Assembly (NCBI GenBank): GCA_003246455.1
Contig: QKAF01000055.1
Span: forward strand, 62,001-126,000
Direction of reading: 5' to 3'
Source of the DNA: Bacteroidota bacterium
GTDB lineage: Bacteria > Bacteroidota > Ignavibacteria > SZUA-365
Length of the DNA: 64,000 bases
Positions 17,709-28,606 of the stretch are shown here, piece by piece (positions within the stretch are counted from its first letter, which is position 1; the number at the start of each line of letters is the position of its first letter). A model generated the notes under the pieces. The model was not told the DNA's origin and ran no database searches. It saw only the letters and a list, made by a program, of their open reading frames with translations. The translations under genes and the position numbers were made by a program.

Positions 17709-17734
17709 TGCCGGGCACAACAGCGTGCCCGGCA
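17709..17734 (+). promoter_or_regulatory. Perfect 10-bp stem-loop in the leader of the RNase E/G gene
   Basis: TGCCGGGCAC (17709-17718) and GTGCCCGGCA (17725-17734) pair perfectly around a 6-nt loop, 35 nt before the RNase start codon and 45 nt after the DUF6029 stop. No T run follows in either direction, so it is not a standard intrinsic terminator. It may be a leader element or processing site, or a 3'-end stabiliser for the upstream message. Confidence 0.6.
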
Positions 17735-17769
17735 GTTGCGCGTTTCCGGCATGACCATATGGAAAGAAT

Positions 17770-19371
17770 ATGCAGAAAGAAATTATCATCAATGCTTCCG
17801 ACAACGCGCAGCGCATAGCCATCGTCGAGGACGGGCGTCTTGCCGAGCTGTTTGTCGAGAGCGAAGAAAAAGAGCGCATGGTCGGAGATATCTATCTCGG
17901 TACCGTCGCGAAAGTCATGATGGGCATTCAGGCCTCATTCATCGACATCGGACTGGGCCAGGATGCATTTCTCCACTACTCCGACGTGGGCGACGCCTTC
18001 CGCGAGTATGCGGCGATCACAGGCGACGATGACGAGATCGAAAATGTCAGCGACGACGATGATGAGGAAAACGGCGAGAAACCCGACGGGAAACGCCGAC
18101 CGCGGACGGCCGGCCGTCCACCCAGGCGGCGCAGGCCTCCTTCCCAGGTCCAGCTGACCCGCGGGCAGGAAATCGTCGTTCAGATTTTCAAGGAACCGGT
18201 GGGGAACAAGGGCGTCCGTGTCACCACCGAGGTTGCGCTCCCCGGCCGTTTCGTCGTCTTGATGCCGTTCGACAACAAGATCGGTGTCTCGCGGAAGATC
18301 GCGAACTTCAAGGAGAAGCGGCGTCTGCGCAGACTGGTACGCGGGATTCTCCCGTCGGGCTACGGCATCATCATCCGTACCGTGGCGGAAGGGAAGCCCG
18401 AGGATGTCCTGCGCGCCGACCTCGAAGCGCTGATCCAGACCTGGCGCGAAATCGAGCGCAACCTTCGCAAGTCGCGTCCCCCGTCGCTGTTGTACAAGGA
18501 CATGAATACCTCGTCGAGCACGATGCGGGATCTCTTTTCCGAAGACGTGACCCGCGTCGCCGTGGATTCCCGCCGCATGTACCGTGAGATCCGGGCGTAC
18601 CTGAATCTCGTCGCACCGCATAAAGTGGATGTCCTGACCTATCATGCCGACCGGGCGCCGATCTTCGATGCGTTCGATATCGAAAAGCAGATCCAGCAGT
18701 CGATGAGCCGCAAAGTGTGGCTGAAGAGCGGCGGGTACCTGATCATCGAGCATACGGAAGCGATGAAAGTCATCGACGTCAACAGCGGACGGTACGCGGC
18801 GAAGCGTGAGCAGGAGCTGAACTCGCTGCGCACGAACCTCGAAGCCGCACGGGAGATCGTACGGCAGATCCGTCTCCGCGACCTGGGTGGAATCATCGTC
18901 ATCGATTTCATCGACATGGATCATGAGGAAAACAAGCGCAAGCTCGTCGATGAGGTGCGCCGCGAGATGCGTCACGATCGGGCGAAGTATACCATTCTGC
19001 CGCTCTCGGATTTCGGCCTCATGCAGATCACGCGTCAGCGGGTTCGCGAAAGCGTGCAGATGTCCGTCAGCGAAACCTGTCCCACCTGTCAGGGCACGGG
19101 CCGCGTGCTATCGAAGTCCTCCATGCTGACGCAGATCGAACGCTGGCTCCGGCGCTTCCGTGCGGGCAGCAAGGACCTTCGTATTGCCCTCGTGGTGCAT
19201 CCCACCATGGCCGAATTCCTCACGGAAGGTACGCTGTCTCATATCGGCCGGATGATGCTCAAATACTTCGTCCGCATCCGGGTGGATCAGGATCACACTC
19301 TCGCCGTGGACGAATTCCGCGTCATATCGCGTCGGCGCAACCGGGATATCACGAAAGAGTTCGTCGTGTAA
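17770..19371 (+). CDS. rng: Ribonuclease E/G family endoribonuclease
   Basis: A 533-residue single-strand-specific endonuclease for mRNA decay and rRNA/tRNA processing. The S1 RNA-binding domain starts near residue 38 (GDIYLGTVAKVMMGIQASFIDIG in part). It is interrupted by an acidic then Arg/Pro-rich insert at ~77-128 before resuming at LTRGQEIVVQ. The DNase I-like catalytic subdomain has the two metal-binding aspartates, D336 (VIDVNSGRY) and D379 (IVIDFIDM). The Zn-link CPTC (C437, C440) lies in CPTCQGTG. There is no long degradosome scaffold tail, so it is RNase G-like in layout, though one enzyme may serve both roles here. A strong terminator follows. Confidence 0.94.
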   Translation: MQKEIIINASDNAQRIAIVEDGRLAELFVESEEKERMVGDIYLGTVAKVMMGIQASFIDIGLGQDAFLHYSDVGDAFREYAAITGDDDEIENVSDDDDEENGEKPDGKRRPRTAGRPPRRRRPPSQVQLTRGQEIVVQIFKEPVGNKGVRVTTEVALPGRFVVLMPFDNKIGVSRKIANFKEKRRLRRLVRGILPSGYGIIIRTVAEGKPEDVLRADLEALIQTWREIERNLRKSRPPSLLYKDMNTSSSTMRDLFSEDVTRVAVDSRRMYREIRAYLNLVAPHKVDVLTYHADRAPIFDAFDIEKQIQQSMSRKVWLKSGGYLIIEHTEAMKVIDVNSGRYAAKREQELNSLRTNLEAAREIVRQIRLRDLGGIIVIDFIDMDHEENKRKLVDEVRREMRHDRAKYTILPLSDFGLMQITRQRVRESVQMSVSETCPTCQGTGRVLSKSSMLTQIERWLRRFRAGSKDLRIALVVHPTMAEFLTEGTLSHIGRMMLKYFVRIRVDQDHTLAVDEFRVISRRRNRDITKEFVV

Positions 19372-19438
19372 CCGGCCGCGATCCACTGTCACGGCAGTGT
19401 GGCTGTAACTCGCTGAAAACAAAGAATTTCCGGTTAAC

Positions 19439-19468
19439 AAACGGGGTGGCTTCGCACCCCGTTTTTTT
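19439..19468 (+). terminator. Rho-independent terminator after the RNase E/G gene
   Basis: ACGGGGTG (19441-19448) pairs with CACCCCGT (19455-19462) around loop GCTTCG, and A-T pairs can extend the stem. T runs from 19462 to 19468. It separates the RNase gene from the dnaN block. A weaker 7-bp inverted repeat (19530-19536 and 19548-19554) lies further on in the dnaN leader. Confidence 0.92.
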
Positions 19469-19604
19469 GTATATTTCAGGGTTATGACAGCAGCGCACAT
19501 CCGGGGTCTCCAGCTGTGTCCGCCCTCCGCGGCGACAAGCGTCCCTGGTCGCCGTGACAGCGAAATTTTCCGCATCCCACAATAGATTGCCACCGGAGGA
19601 CTTC

Positions 19605-20732
19605 ATGAAATTTACCGCAGTGAGCAGCGATCTGCAGAAGGCGCTATCGAAAATCATCAGCGTCGTTCCAGCCAAGTCGACTCTGCCCATTCTCGAAAAT
19701 GTTCTGTTCGAGCTTACCGGGAATGACCTGCGCATGACAGCGAGCGACCTTGAAATATCGATGACTGTCGTCGTCCCTGTCAGCGGCGAAGGCGATGGCA
19801 AGGTTGCGGTCCCTGCGAAAAAATTCAACGAAACACTGCGCGCGCTGCCCAATGTCGACCTCGCGTTCGCATCCGACGATGCGTCGAATCGTCTGACGAT
19901 CAAGACCGATCTGGGCGAATACAAGATGGCGGGAGAGAACGCCGGGAATTTCCCGGAAGCCGAAGGGATACAGGAGGAGTTCTCTCTTCAGATCGACACC
20001 GACATTCTCAAGGGAATCATCGCGCGTACGGTGTACGCCGTCAGCACCGACGATCTGCGTCCGTCGATGATGGGAGTCCTGTTCCAGTGGAAGGGCGAAG
20101 AGTTCTATGCGGTCGCGACCGACGGGCACCGTCTCGTGCGCATCAAGCACGGCGGGGCGCTCGCCGAAGCAAACACGGAAGGCAACCGCGATGTCATCAT
20201 TCCCGCGAAGGCGCTGCATATCGTCTCGAAGTCGCTGGGTGACGGACAGGTCAGCGTGCAGTTCGGCCGTTCGCACGTGCGATTCACCTTCAACGAAATG
20301 ATGTGCACGAGCCGCATCATCGACGAGCGCTATCCGAACTACGAAAGCGTCATCCCTCTCGAAAACGACAAGCAGCTTACCGTGAACCGTCCGGCGCTGA
20401 TCGCCGCGGTCCAGCGCTGCTCGATCTTCTCGAACGCGATCACGAATCAGATCCGCTTTTCGGTGGCGAAAGAGGAGCTGCGCGTGTCGGCGGAGGATAT
20501 GGACATCGGCGGTGAAGCCCGCGAGATCGTGCGTGGCGCATTCTCCGTAGATGAGGATCTTGAAATCGGATTCAATGCCCGGTATATCACCGAAGCGCTG
20601 CAGCATCTCGACAGCTCCGAGGTCAACTTTTTCTTCAGCGCCCCGACGCGCGCCGGTCTGATTCAGCCGAAGGAGCAGGAGGAGGACCAGGAAGTACTGA
20701 TGCTGGTGATGCCGCTTCGACTCAACGCATAA
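19605..20732 (+). CDS. dnaN: DNA polymerase III beta subunit (sliding clamp)
   Basis: The 375-residue clamp that tethers DNA polymerase III and other partners to DNA. The protein opens MKFTAVSSDLQKALSKIISVVP, has the typical KSTLPILENVLFE strand, the domain 2 TVYAVSTDDLRPSMMGVLFQ and ATDGHRLVRIK, and ends MLVMPLRLNA, close to the family's usual MPMRL. GGAGG at 19595-19599 with a 5-nt spacer fixes the start. It heads a tightly spaced plus-strand block with recF, a DUF721 gene, mnmE and gyrB. dnaA is not upstream (RNase E/G is), and I saw no DnaA-box cluster, so this is not obviously the replication origin. Confidence 0.97.
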   Translation: MKFTAVSSDLQKALSKIISVVPAKSTLPILENVLFELTGNDLRMTASDLEISMTVVVPVSGEGDGKVAVPAKKFNETLRALPNVDLAFASDDASNRLTIKTDLGEYKMAGENAGNFPEAEGIQEEFSLQIDTDILKGIIARTVYAVSTDDLRPSMMGVLFQWKGEEFYAVATDGHRLVRIKHGGALAEANTEGNRDVIIPAKALHIVSKSLGDGQVSVQFGRSHVRFTFNEMMCTSRIIDERYPNYESVIPLENDKQLTVNRPALIAAVQRCSIFSNAITNQIRFSVAKEELRVSAEDMDIGGEAREIVRGAFSVDEDLEIGFNARYITEALQHLDSSEVNFFFSAPTRAGLIQPKEQEEDQEVLMLVMPLRLNA

Positions 20733-20734
20733 TC

Positions 20735-21871
20735 ATGATTCTGAACCGCCTGCGCATCTCCAATCTCCGGAATCACGGACATACCGAGATAGAATGTCCG
20801 GAAGGGACACTCCTTCTCCTCGGAGAGAACGGTGCGGGGAAAACAACCGTGCTCGAGGCGATTTCGCTGTTGTGTACCTCCCGGAGCTTCGTCACGCATC
20901 AGGACAGAAGCCTGCTGCGTCGGGAAGCGGACCGCTATCAAATCGAGGGCTGGTTTACCAGCACCACCTCATCCCGGCGGAGCGTATCTCTCGTGTACGA
21001 CACGGATCCCGGAAGGAAACAGATCGAGATGGACAACGCCCTGCTTCCGGCAGCAGCCGACCTAATCGGGGCATTTCCGCTTGTCGCGCTTTCTCCGCAG
21101 CATCGTCCGATCACTGCCGGCGGTCCGGGCGAACGGCGGTCGTTCATGGATTTCATCATCTCCCAGCTCCATCATGTTTACCTGATGGACCTGATCGCGT
21201 ATCGCCGCGCGCTGCGACAGCGCAACGCGCTTCTTGCCGACAGCGATCGGAGGCCGGCCGACGTTCGAAGCACCCTCGAAGTGTGGGACGCATCGCTCGC
21301 GGAATCCGCGGTGAGAATCCTGCGGCGGCGACATCGCTTCGTCGAGGAGTTCGTTCCGTATCTGCTCGAGGCGATGCGCTCGGTTATCGTCCAGCGCGAA
21401 GAGGTAGCCCTTCGCTACATCTCTTCGATGGAGATCGATCCGTTCGCCGAAACCGCGACCGACCTGTACCGCGAGCGTCTCGCGCTGCGCATGGACACGG
21501 ATATCCGGCGCGGGACGACGACCTCGGGTCCGCATCGAGATGAACTCGAGATCCTGCTCAACGGTCTCGATGTGCGCGCGCAGGCCTCGCAGGGGCAGCA
21601 CAAAACCGTGCTGATATCGCTGAAGCTGGCCGAATACCGCTATCTCCACACGCATCTTGATGAGCCGCCGATTCTCCTGCTCGACGATGTCTTCAGCGAA
21701 CTTGACGACGAACGTCTCGCGAATGTGCTGCAGCTCGTTGACGGACTCGGACAGACGTTCATCACTTCCGCGAATCACGCCACCCTCCGGTTTTTTCCGC
21801 AGGGGAAGGCACAGAACATGACGCTGCGTCTTGAAAACGGCGTCGTGCGGGAGCTTGCTGAAGTTGCATGA
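20735..21871 (+). CDS. recF: DNA replication/repair ATPase RecF
   Basis: RecF loads RecOR and RecA at gaps and stalled forks. The 378-residue SMC-like ATPase has Walker A GENGAGKTT near residue 30, starting from the classic LRISNLRNH opening. The lid region includes LSPQHRPITAGGPGERRSFMD in part, the signature-like block is TSGPHRDEL with SQGQHKT, and Walker B is ILLLDDVFSELDDERL. It starts 2 bp after the dnaN stop and overlaps the DUF721 gene by 4 bp, so the three are translated from one message. Length is normal. Confidence 0.96.
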   Translation: MILNRLRISNLRNHGHTEIECPEGTLLLLGENGAGKTTVLEAISLLCTSRSFVTHQDRSLLRREADRYQIEGWFTSTTSSRRSVSLVYDTDPGRKQIEMDNALLPAAADLIGAFPLVALSPQHRPITAGGPGERRSFMDFIISQLHHVYLMDLIAYRRALRQRNALLADSDRRPADVRSTLEVWDASLAESAVRILRRRHRFVEEFVPYLLEAMRSVIVQREEVALRYISSMEIDPFAETATDLYRERLALRMDTDIRRGTTTSGPHRDELEILLNGLDVRAQASQGQHKTVLISLKLAEYRYLHTHLDEPPILLLDDVFSELDDERLANVLQLVDGLGQTFITSANHATLRFFPQGKAQNMTLRLENGVVRELAEVA

Positions 21872-22161
21872 ATCGTTTCTGGAAAACCACCGCCTTCGGA
21901 TCGGCCCTGAAAAATGCCATTGCGCAGCAGGGACTCGAGCGGGGCATACGGGAACAGGATCTTTTCATTCGATGGGAAGAAATCGTGGGTGTTGCCATCG
22001 CCAGACAGGCAAAGCCCCATCGGCTGCGAAACGGCGTGCTCTGGCTCCAGGTGGTTGATGCCGTATGGCGCCAGGAATTGAGTCTCATGCGTCGAGAGCT
22101 TATCGCGAAGATCAACGCGGCGCTCGGCGAAGATCTGGTCAAGGAGATACGTCTGCGGTGA
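21868..22161 (+). CDS. DUF721 (DciA-like) protein
   Basis: A 97-residue DUF721 domain: ALKNAIAQQGLERGI, then WEEIVGVAIARQAKPHRLRNGVLWLQV in part, then WRQELSLMRRELIAKINAALGEDLVKEI. In many bacteria lacking DnaC or DnaI helicase loaders, the DUF721 protein DciA loads the replicative helicase, and it is frequently encoded near dnaN-recF-gyrB. This is a short form with little beyond the KH-like core. The ATG overlaps the recF stop (ATGA), and its own stop overlaps the mnmE GTG, pointing to tight coupling. A role in helicase loading is inference from family and context. Confidence 0.88.
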   Translation: MNRFWKTTAFGSALKNAIAQQGLERGIREQDLFIRWEEIVGVAIARQAKPHRLRNGVLWLQVVDAVWRQELSLMRRELIAKINAALGEDLVKEIRLR

Positions 22162-23552
22162 GCGGCGCGACAAATACGGCTACCTCCGGCATGGCGACCA
22201 TCGCCGCGCTCGCGACGCCCCCGGGCACGGCCGGACTCGCGGTGATCCGGATCTCGGGCGACGATGCACTGCGCTGCACAGCTGCCGTGTTTCATGGCAA
22301 GGACCTCGCTTCCGTTCCGACGCACACGGCGCATTACGGGAGCGTCAGGGATGCTGCCGGCACGCTGATCGATGAAGTGATCGCTACGGTTTTTCGTGCG
22401 CCCCGGTCCTATACCGGCGAAGACAGCGTCGAGATCAGCTGCCACGGCGGTTCGGCCGTCACGCGCGGTGTCCTGGCGGCACTGCTCGAAACGGGTGCGC
22501 GGCATGCGGAGCCCGGCGAATTCACGCGGCGCGCCTTCCTCAATGGCCGCATGGATCTCGTCCAGGCTGAAGCCGTTGCGGACCTCATCCATGCGCAATC
22601 GCGTGACGCGCATCGGGCCTCGATGGAGCAGCTCGAAGGCGCGCTCTCCGCGCATGTGCGCGAGATCCGCGAGAAACTGATGCATGCCGCGTCCATGCTC
22701 GAACTGAGCCTCGACTTCGTGGAGGAGGATGTATCCTTCCTCTCAGCGGAAGAACTTCTTGAGCTCGTGCGCGAGGCGGATCGGAGCATCGGCACCGCAC
22801 TGGACTCCTTCGGCACCGGCCGCCTCGTTCGCGAAGGGGTGCGTGTCGCGCTGATGGGACTTCCGAATGTCGGGAAATCGAGTCTGCTCAATGCGCTGCT
22901 CGAAACTGACCGGGCCATCGTGACAGACATCCCCGGCACGACCCGGGATTTCATCGAGGAGCCGCTGCTTCTGCGCGGCCAGCTCTTCCGCTTTATCGAT
23001 ACCGCGGGTCTTCGCAGCACCGGCGACATCGTAGAACGCGAGGGCATCGCCCGAACGCATGCCATCATGCGCGAAGCGGATATCGTCTGCATGCTCAGCG
23101 AGGCGACCGAAGGGCAGCGCGGCCATGATGCGCTTTCCGAGCTTTTTCCGGCCTTCCGGCCGGAGCAGGAAGTGCTGCGGCTCTACACGAAAAGCGATCT
23201 GATCGACGCCGGTCTGCGAGACGTTCTGCCCGGTGCGGGAATCCCGGTATCGGTTCGGGACAAGGTCCTGCTCGATCAGCTGCGTGACCGTCTGTCCGAA
23301 ATCGGGCGGGATATGTGCCGGCCGACGGAGCGGGCGCGGATACTGGTGACGAACGCGCGTCATGCGGATTGCCTGCGCAAAGGTCGTGCGGCACTGCAGC
23401 GGGCCGTCGCCGCGCTGGGAGCGGGAAGGACGGAAGAGTTTGTCGCGATCGACGTCCGTGAAGCGATCGAAGCTCTCGGCGAAATGATCGGCGAAGTGAC
23501 ATCGGACGATGTACTCAACGGCATCTTCTCCCGATTCTGTATTGGTAAATAA
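22158..23552 (+). CDS. mnmE: tRNA uridine-5-carboxymethylaminomethyl modification GTPase
   Basis: MnmE works with MnmG to install cmnm5U at the tRNA wobble position, using tetrahydrofolate and GTP. The protein is about 464 residues. The N-terminal folate domain has ATPPGTAGLAVIRISG and YTGEDSVEISCHGG, and a helical domain is interrupted by the G domain. G1 is GLPNVGKSS, the G2 region includes IPGTTRDF, G3 is DTAG, and G4 is TKSD. The C terminus is FCIGK, carrying the universal catalytic cysteine. The GTG at 22158 overlaps the previous stop by 4 bp; the ATG at 22191 is the main alternative and matches the E. coli start better. Its place between the DUF721 gene and gyrB is not the usual one. 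Confidence 0.96.
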   Translation: MSGATNTATSGMATIAALATPPGTAGLAVIRISGDDALRCTAAVFHGKDLASVPTHTAHYGSVRDAAGTLIDEVIATVFRAPRSYTGEDSVEISCHGGSAVTRGVLAALLETGARHAEPGEFTRRAFLNGRMDLVQAEAVADLIHAQSRDAHRASMEQLEGALSAHVREIREKLMHAASMLELSLDFVEEDVSFLSAEELLELVREADRSIGTALDSFGTGRLVREGVRVALMGLPNVGKSSLLNALLETDRAIVTDIPGTTRDFIEEPLLLRGQLFRFIDTAGLRSTGDIVEREGIARTHAIMREADIVCMLSEATEGQRGHDALSELFPAFRPEQEVLRLYTKSDLIDAGLRDVLPGAGIPVSVRDKVLLDQLRDRLSEIGRDMCRPTERARILVTNARHADCLRKGRAALQRAVAALGAGRTEEFVAIDVREAIEALGEMIGEVTSDDVLNGIFSRFCIGK

Positions 23553-23574
23553 TCTCTCTTTCACATTCTCATAG

Positions 23575-25572
<1,998 letters not shown>

Positions 25573-25597
25573 CCGTGTTCGAAATATCGGAGTACAA

Positions 25598-26917
25598 ATG
25601 CAAAAGAGCATTGCCTTCCTGCTGCTGCTTCTGATCGTACCAGTCCTGCTTTCGGGACAGGGACGGCAGGATCCGCGGCTCCAATACGGAGATCTGATTT
25701 ACGCGGAGGCAGCCGCCCTGCCGTCGGATTCCGCCGGCGTGGCGCGTGTCGATGTGTTCGTGCGGATCTCCTATGACTTCATGATTTTCACGCGATCGAA
25801 GAGCGCGCACCCCGATTCCCTCTACTCCGCCGGCGTCGAGGTCAGCTACCTTCTTCGTCAGAAAGGGAGAACCGTGCGCTCCGGCAACCATTTCGCACGC
25901 GTATCCGCGGGCGACTACGATTCGACGAACATGCGCGATCATTACGTGCTGCTTCGCCAGACCTTCTATCTGTCACCCGGCGAGTACGATGCGGACATTC
26001 AGATCGCGGACAGAGGCTCCACCCGTCAGAGCACGATCAGTCAGGGGATAGAGGCCTTGCCGTTCACCGCGGATGATCGGCGGATCGGTCAGCCCATCCC
26101 ACTCAAACAGAATCCCGAACTTGGTGAAAACACGTACAGCGTGTTATCGTACAGCAGATCGCTGCCGTTTGCCCAGGATGCGGTCATCGGAATCCCCGTC
26201 CCCGAGCACTATGCAGCCACTTGGTCCGTGCGGCTCGCGCGGATCGATGACGAAGACAGCGAGTCTGTCTTCGACGATACGGTCCAGCCGGAAGCCATGC
26301 TCCAGCGCGTGGAACCGGACGGTCGCCCGGGTGTCGTCAGCGATTTTCAGCTTCGACCCCGCGAGCATGCGGCGGGTGATCTCGCCGTGCTCAAATTGCC
26401 GTTCGCGCGATTTGATGTCGGCCGCTACCGTCTGACCGTAACGGCAACGACGGGTGCCGGCGCCGATTCCGTCAGTATCCCTGTCGAGATTTTATGGCGT
26501 GACATGCCCTTTTCCATGCGTGATATCGAATTTGCGATCGATGCGATGCGCTTCATTCTCACCGACGAAGAATACAAGGACATGAAGCGCGGGGATGAGC
26601 GGGATATGCAGAAGGCGTTCCGCCGCTTCTGGAAACAGCGCGACACCACGCCCGACACAGAATACAATGAGATGATGGCGGAGTATTTCCGCCGCGTCGA
26701 TCAGGCGTACTACAAGTTCCAGACCCTGTTCGAACGGAACGGTGCACAGACCGACCGCGGAAAGGTGTATGTCCTGTTCGGTCCGCCGGAGAACGTCCAC
26801 CGCACGATGAACCGTGACGAGCCGATGATGGAGATCTGGGAATACCCCTCCCTCGGCAAAACGTTCCGCTTTGTCGACAGGGACAGCAACGGTAATTTCA
26901 GGCTGATGGAGGAATAG
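25598..26917 (+). CDS. GWxTD domain-containing secreted protein
   Basis: A 439-residue exported protein (signal MQKSIAFLLLLLIVPVLLSG) of the GWxTD family. The C-terminal domain is recognisable by FWKQRDTTPDTEYNEMMAEY in part, RVDQAYYKF, and TDRGKVYVLFGPPENV, ending with EIWEYPSLGKTFRFVDRDSNG in part. The motif that names the family is degenerate here (NGAQTD instead of GWxTD). The N-terminal ~300 residues form beta-rich domains, as in other members. The function is unknown; the family is characteristic of Ignavibacteria, Calditrichota and related FCB lineages. GGAG lies 5 nt before the ATG. pdxA follows after 4 bp, but a shared function is not evident. Confidence 0.85.
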   Translation: MQKSIAFLLLLLIVPVLLSGQGRQDPRLQYGDLIYAEAAALPSDSAGVARVDVFVRISYDFMIFTRSKSAHPDSLYSAGVEVSYLLRQKGRTVRSGNHFARVSAGDYDSTNMRDHYVLLRQTFYLSPGEYDADIQIADRGSTRQSTISQGIEALPFTADDRRIGQPIPLKQNPELGENTYSVLSYSRSLPFAQDAVIGIPVPEHYAATWSVRLARIDDEDSESVFDDTVQPEAMLQRVEPDGRPGVVSDFQLRPREHAAGDLAVLKLPFARFDVGRYRLTVTATTGAGADSVSIPVEILWRDMPFSMRDIEFAIDAMRFILTDEEYKDMKRGDERDMQKAFRRFWKQRDTTPDTEYNEMMAEYFRRVDQAYYKFQTLFERNGAQTDRGKVYVLFGPPENVHRTMNRDEPMMEIWEYPSLGKTFRFVDRDSNGNFRLMEE

Positions 26918-26921
26918 AACC

Positions 26922-27914
26922 ATGCTTCCGATCATCGCGATCAGCATCGGCGACGTCAACGGCATAAGCCCGGAGATCATACTCAAATCCTTCGATCGCT
27001 CCGAGCTGTTTGAATTCTGCCGCCCGGTCGTCTACGGACCGTCTGTCCCGCTCGAGTACTATCGGCAGCTGCTTGGCGTGGCGGTGGAGATCAGCGAAAT
27101 CGCGCATCCCGCCGACGCAGTTGAAGGGGTGCTGAGTATCATGCCCATTCCCGGCACATTCGATCCGACGGATATCGGCCGGCCGACCGCGGAGAGCGGA
27201 CGGATCAGCATCGCTGCAATCGAGGCGGGATTCGCGGCAGTGAAGAGCGGCGCGGCCAGCGCCCTCGTCACGGCGCCGATTTCGAAGGAAGCCATCGCGC
27301 TGGCGGGCAGTCCGTTCCGCGGGCACACAGACATGCTCGCCGCACTCAGCGGCAGCGGGGAAGAGGTGCTGATGATACTCAGCAGCAACACGATGAACGT
27401 CGGCCTCGTCACCATCCACGTTCCGCTCGCGGAGGTCACTCCGCTGATCACGCGCGAACGCGTCGAACGCACTATCCGGCTCGGCCATCGTTCGATGGAT
27501 CTCGATTTCGGGATTGAAGATCCTAAAATCGCAGTTCTCGCGCTCAACCCGCACGGCGGCGACGGCGGACTCATGGGCGGCGAAGAGCAGGCCGTGCTGG
27601 CCCCTGCGATTGCAGCGATGCAGGCGGACGGGATAGATGTCGAAGGGCCGTTCCCCGCGGACGGCTTCTTCTCCGCGCACAGCAAGCAGATGTACGACCT
27701 CATCATCGCCATGTACCACGATCAGGGACTGATCCCGTTCAAGCTGCAGGCGAAGGGGCGCGGGGTCAATGTCAGTGCGGGCCTGCCCATCGTTCGTACG
27801 TCGCCCGATCACGGAACCGCGTACAACATCGCTTCCCATGGCATCGCGAGCGCGGAGAGCATGAAGGAAGCCGTCTACTACGCGCGTACCATCGCTCTGA
27901 ACCGCCTGCAGTGA
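26922..27914 (+). CDS. pdxA: 4-hydroxythreonine-4-phosphate dehydrogenase
   Basis: PdxA oxidises 4-phosphohydroxy-L-threonine in the DXP-dependent pathway to pyridoxal 5'-phosphate. The 330-residue sequence starts PIIAISIGDVNGISPEI, and the family's metal-binding histidines are present in FRGHTDMLA, MYHDQGLIPFK and TSPDHGTAYNIA. TAPISKEA is the typical NAD-site strand. Length is as expected. The gene starts 4 bp after the GWxTD gene. pdxJ is not in the window. Paralogous PdxA2 enzymes act on other acids, but nothing here indicates such a specialised context. Confidence 0.94.
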   Translation: MLPIIAISIGDVNGISPEIILKSFDRSELFEFCRPVVYGPSVPLEYYRQLLGVAVEISEIAHPADAVEGVLSIMPIPGTFDPTDIGRPTAESGRISIAAIEAGFAAVKSGAASALVTAPISKEAIALAGSPFRGHTDMLAALSGSGEEVLMILSSNTMNVGLVTIHVPLAEVTPLITRERVERTIRLGHRSMDLDFGIEDPKIAVLALNPHGGDGGLMGGEEQAVLAPAIAAMQADGIDVEGPFPADGFFSAHSKQMYDLIIAMYHDQGLIPFKLQAKGRGVNVSAGLPIVRTSPDHGTAYNIASHGIASAESMKEAVYYARTIALNRLQ

Positions 27915-27939
27915 TCACCCGCCACTCCGGAGTGTTTTC

Positions 27940-28596
27940 ATGATCGAATTCCATAACGTCCGTCTCACCTTTGCATCGCAGGACATCTTCGATCACGCCA
28001 ACCTTGTGATCTCCGAGGGTGAATTCGTGTACGTCATCGGTGAAACCGGGATCGGGAAAAGTTCCTTTCTGCGGCTGCTGTATATGGATACGCTTCCGAC
28101 GTTCGGACGTGTACGCATTGGCGGGTACGATTCCTCGACCATCACACGGCACCAGATTCCGTTTCTGCGGCGGACCATCGGGATTGTTTTCCAGGACTAC
28201 CGTCTGCTCGAAGATCGAAATGTCTTCGAGAATGTCGCGTTCGCACTGCACGTTACCGGTGCGCGCCATCAGATCATTGCATCGAAGGTGCATCGGCTTC
28301 TGGCGGAGGTCGGACTTTCATCAAAGGAATTTGCCATGCCGGACGACCTTTCGGGAGGGGAGAAGCAGCGCGTTGCCATTGCGCGGGCGCTGGTGAACGA
28401 CCCGGTCATCCTTCTCGCCGACGAGCCGACGGGGAATCTGGATCCCGCCGCCTCGCGCGACATCCTCGCCATTTTCGATCGCATCAACAAACGCGGAACC
28501 GCGGTTATCATGGCGACGCATGATTACAGCCTGCTCGCGCAGCGTCCCGGACGCGTTATCAAGATCCAGAACTGCAACTTCTACGACGTCGTCTGA
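27940..28596 (+). CDS. ftsE: FtsE-like ABC transporter ATP-binding protein
   Basis: A 218-residue cytoplasmic ABC ATPase. Walker A is GETGIGKSS near residue 35, the Q-loop is FQDYRLLEDRNVFENV, the signature is LSGGEKQRVAIARAL, Walker B is VILLADEPTG, and the H-loop is MATHDYSL. The Q-loop sequence and the small size match FtsE, which with membrane partner FtsX links the divisome to peptidoglycan hydrolases. ftsX is not adjacent, a separation common in Bacteroidota, so the symbol is by similarity. A LolD-type ATPase is the main alternative. GGAG stands 7 nt before the ATG. Confidence 0.87.
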   Translation: MIEFHNVRLTFASQDIFDHANLVISEGEFVYVIGETGIGKSSFLRLLYMDTLPTFGRVRIGGYDSSTITRHQIPFLRRTIGIVFQDYRLLEDRNVFENVAFALHVTGARHQIIASKVHRLLAEVGLSSKEFAMPDDLSGGEKQRVAIARALVNDPVILLADEPTGNLDPAASRDILAIFDRINKRGTAVIMATHDYSLLAQRPGRVIKIQNCNFYDVV

Positions 28597-28606
28597 TCAA
28601 AAACGG

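Noticed and set aside
19372-19604. Possible replication origin upstream of dnaN
   Set aside because: No cluster of DnaA-box-like 9-mers, no AT-rich unwinding tract beyond the terminator T run, and dnaA is absent nearby.
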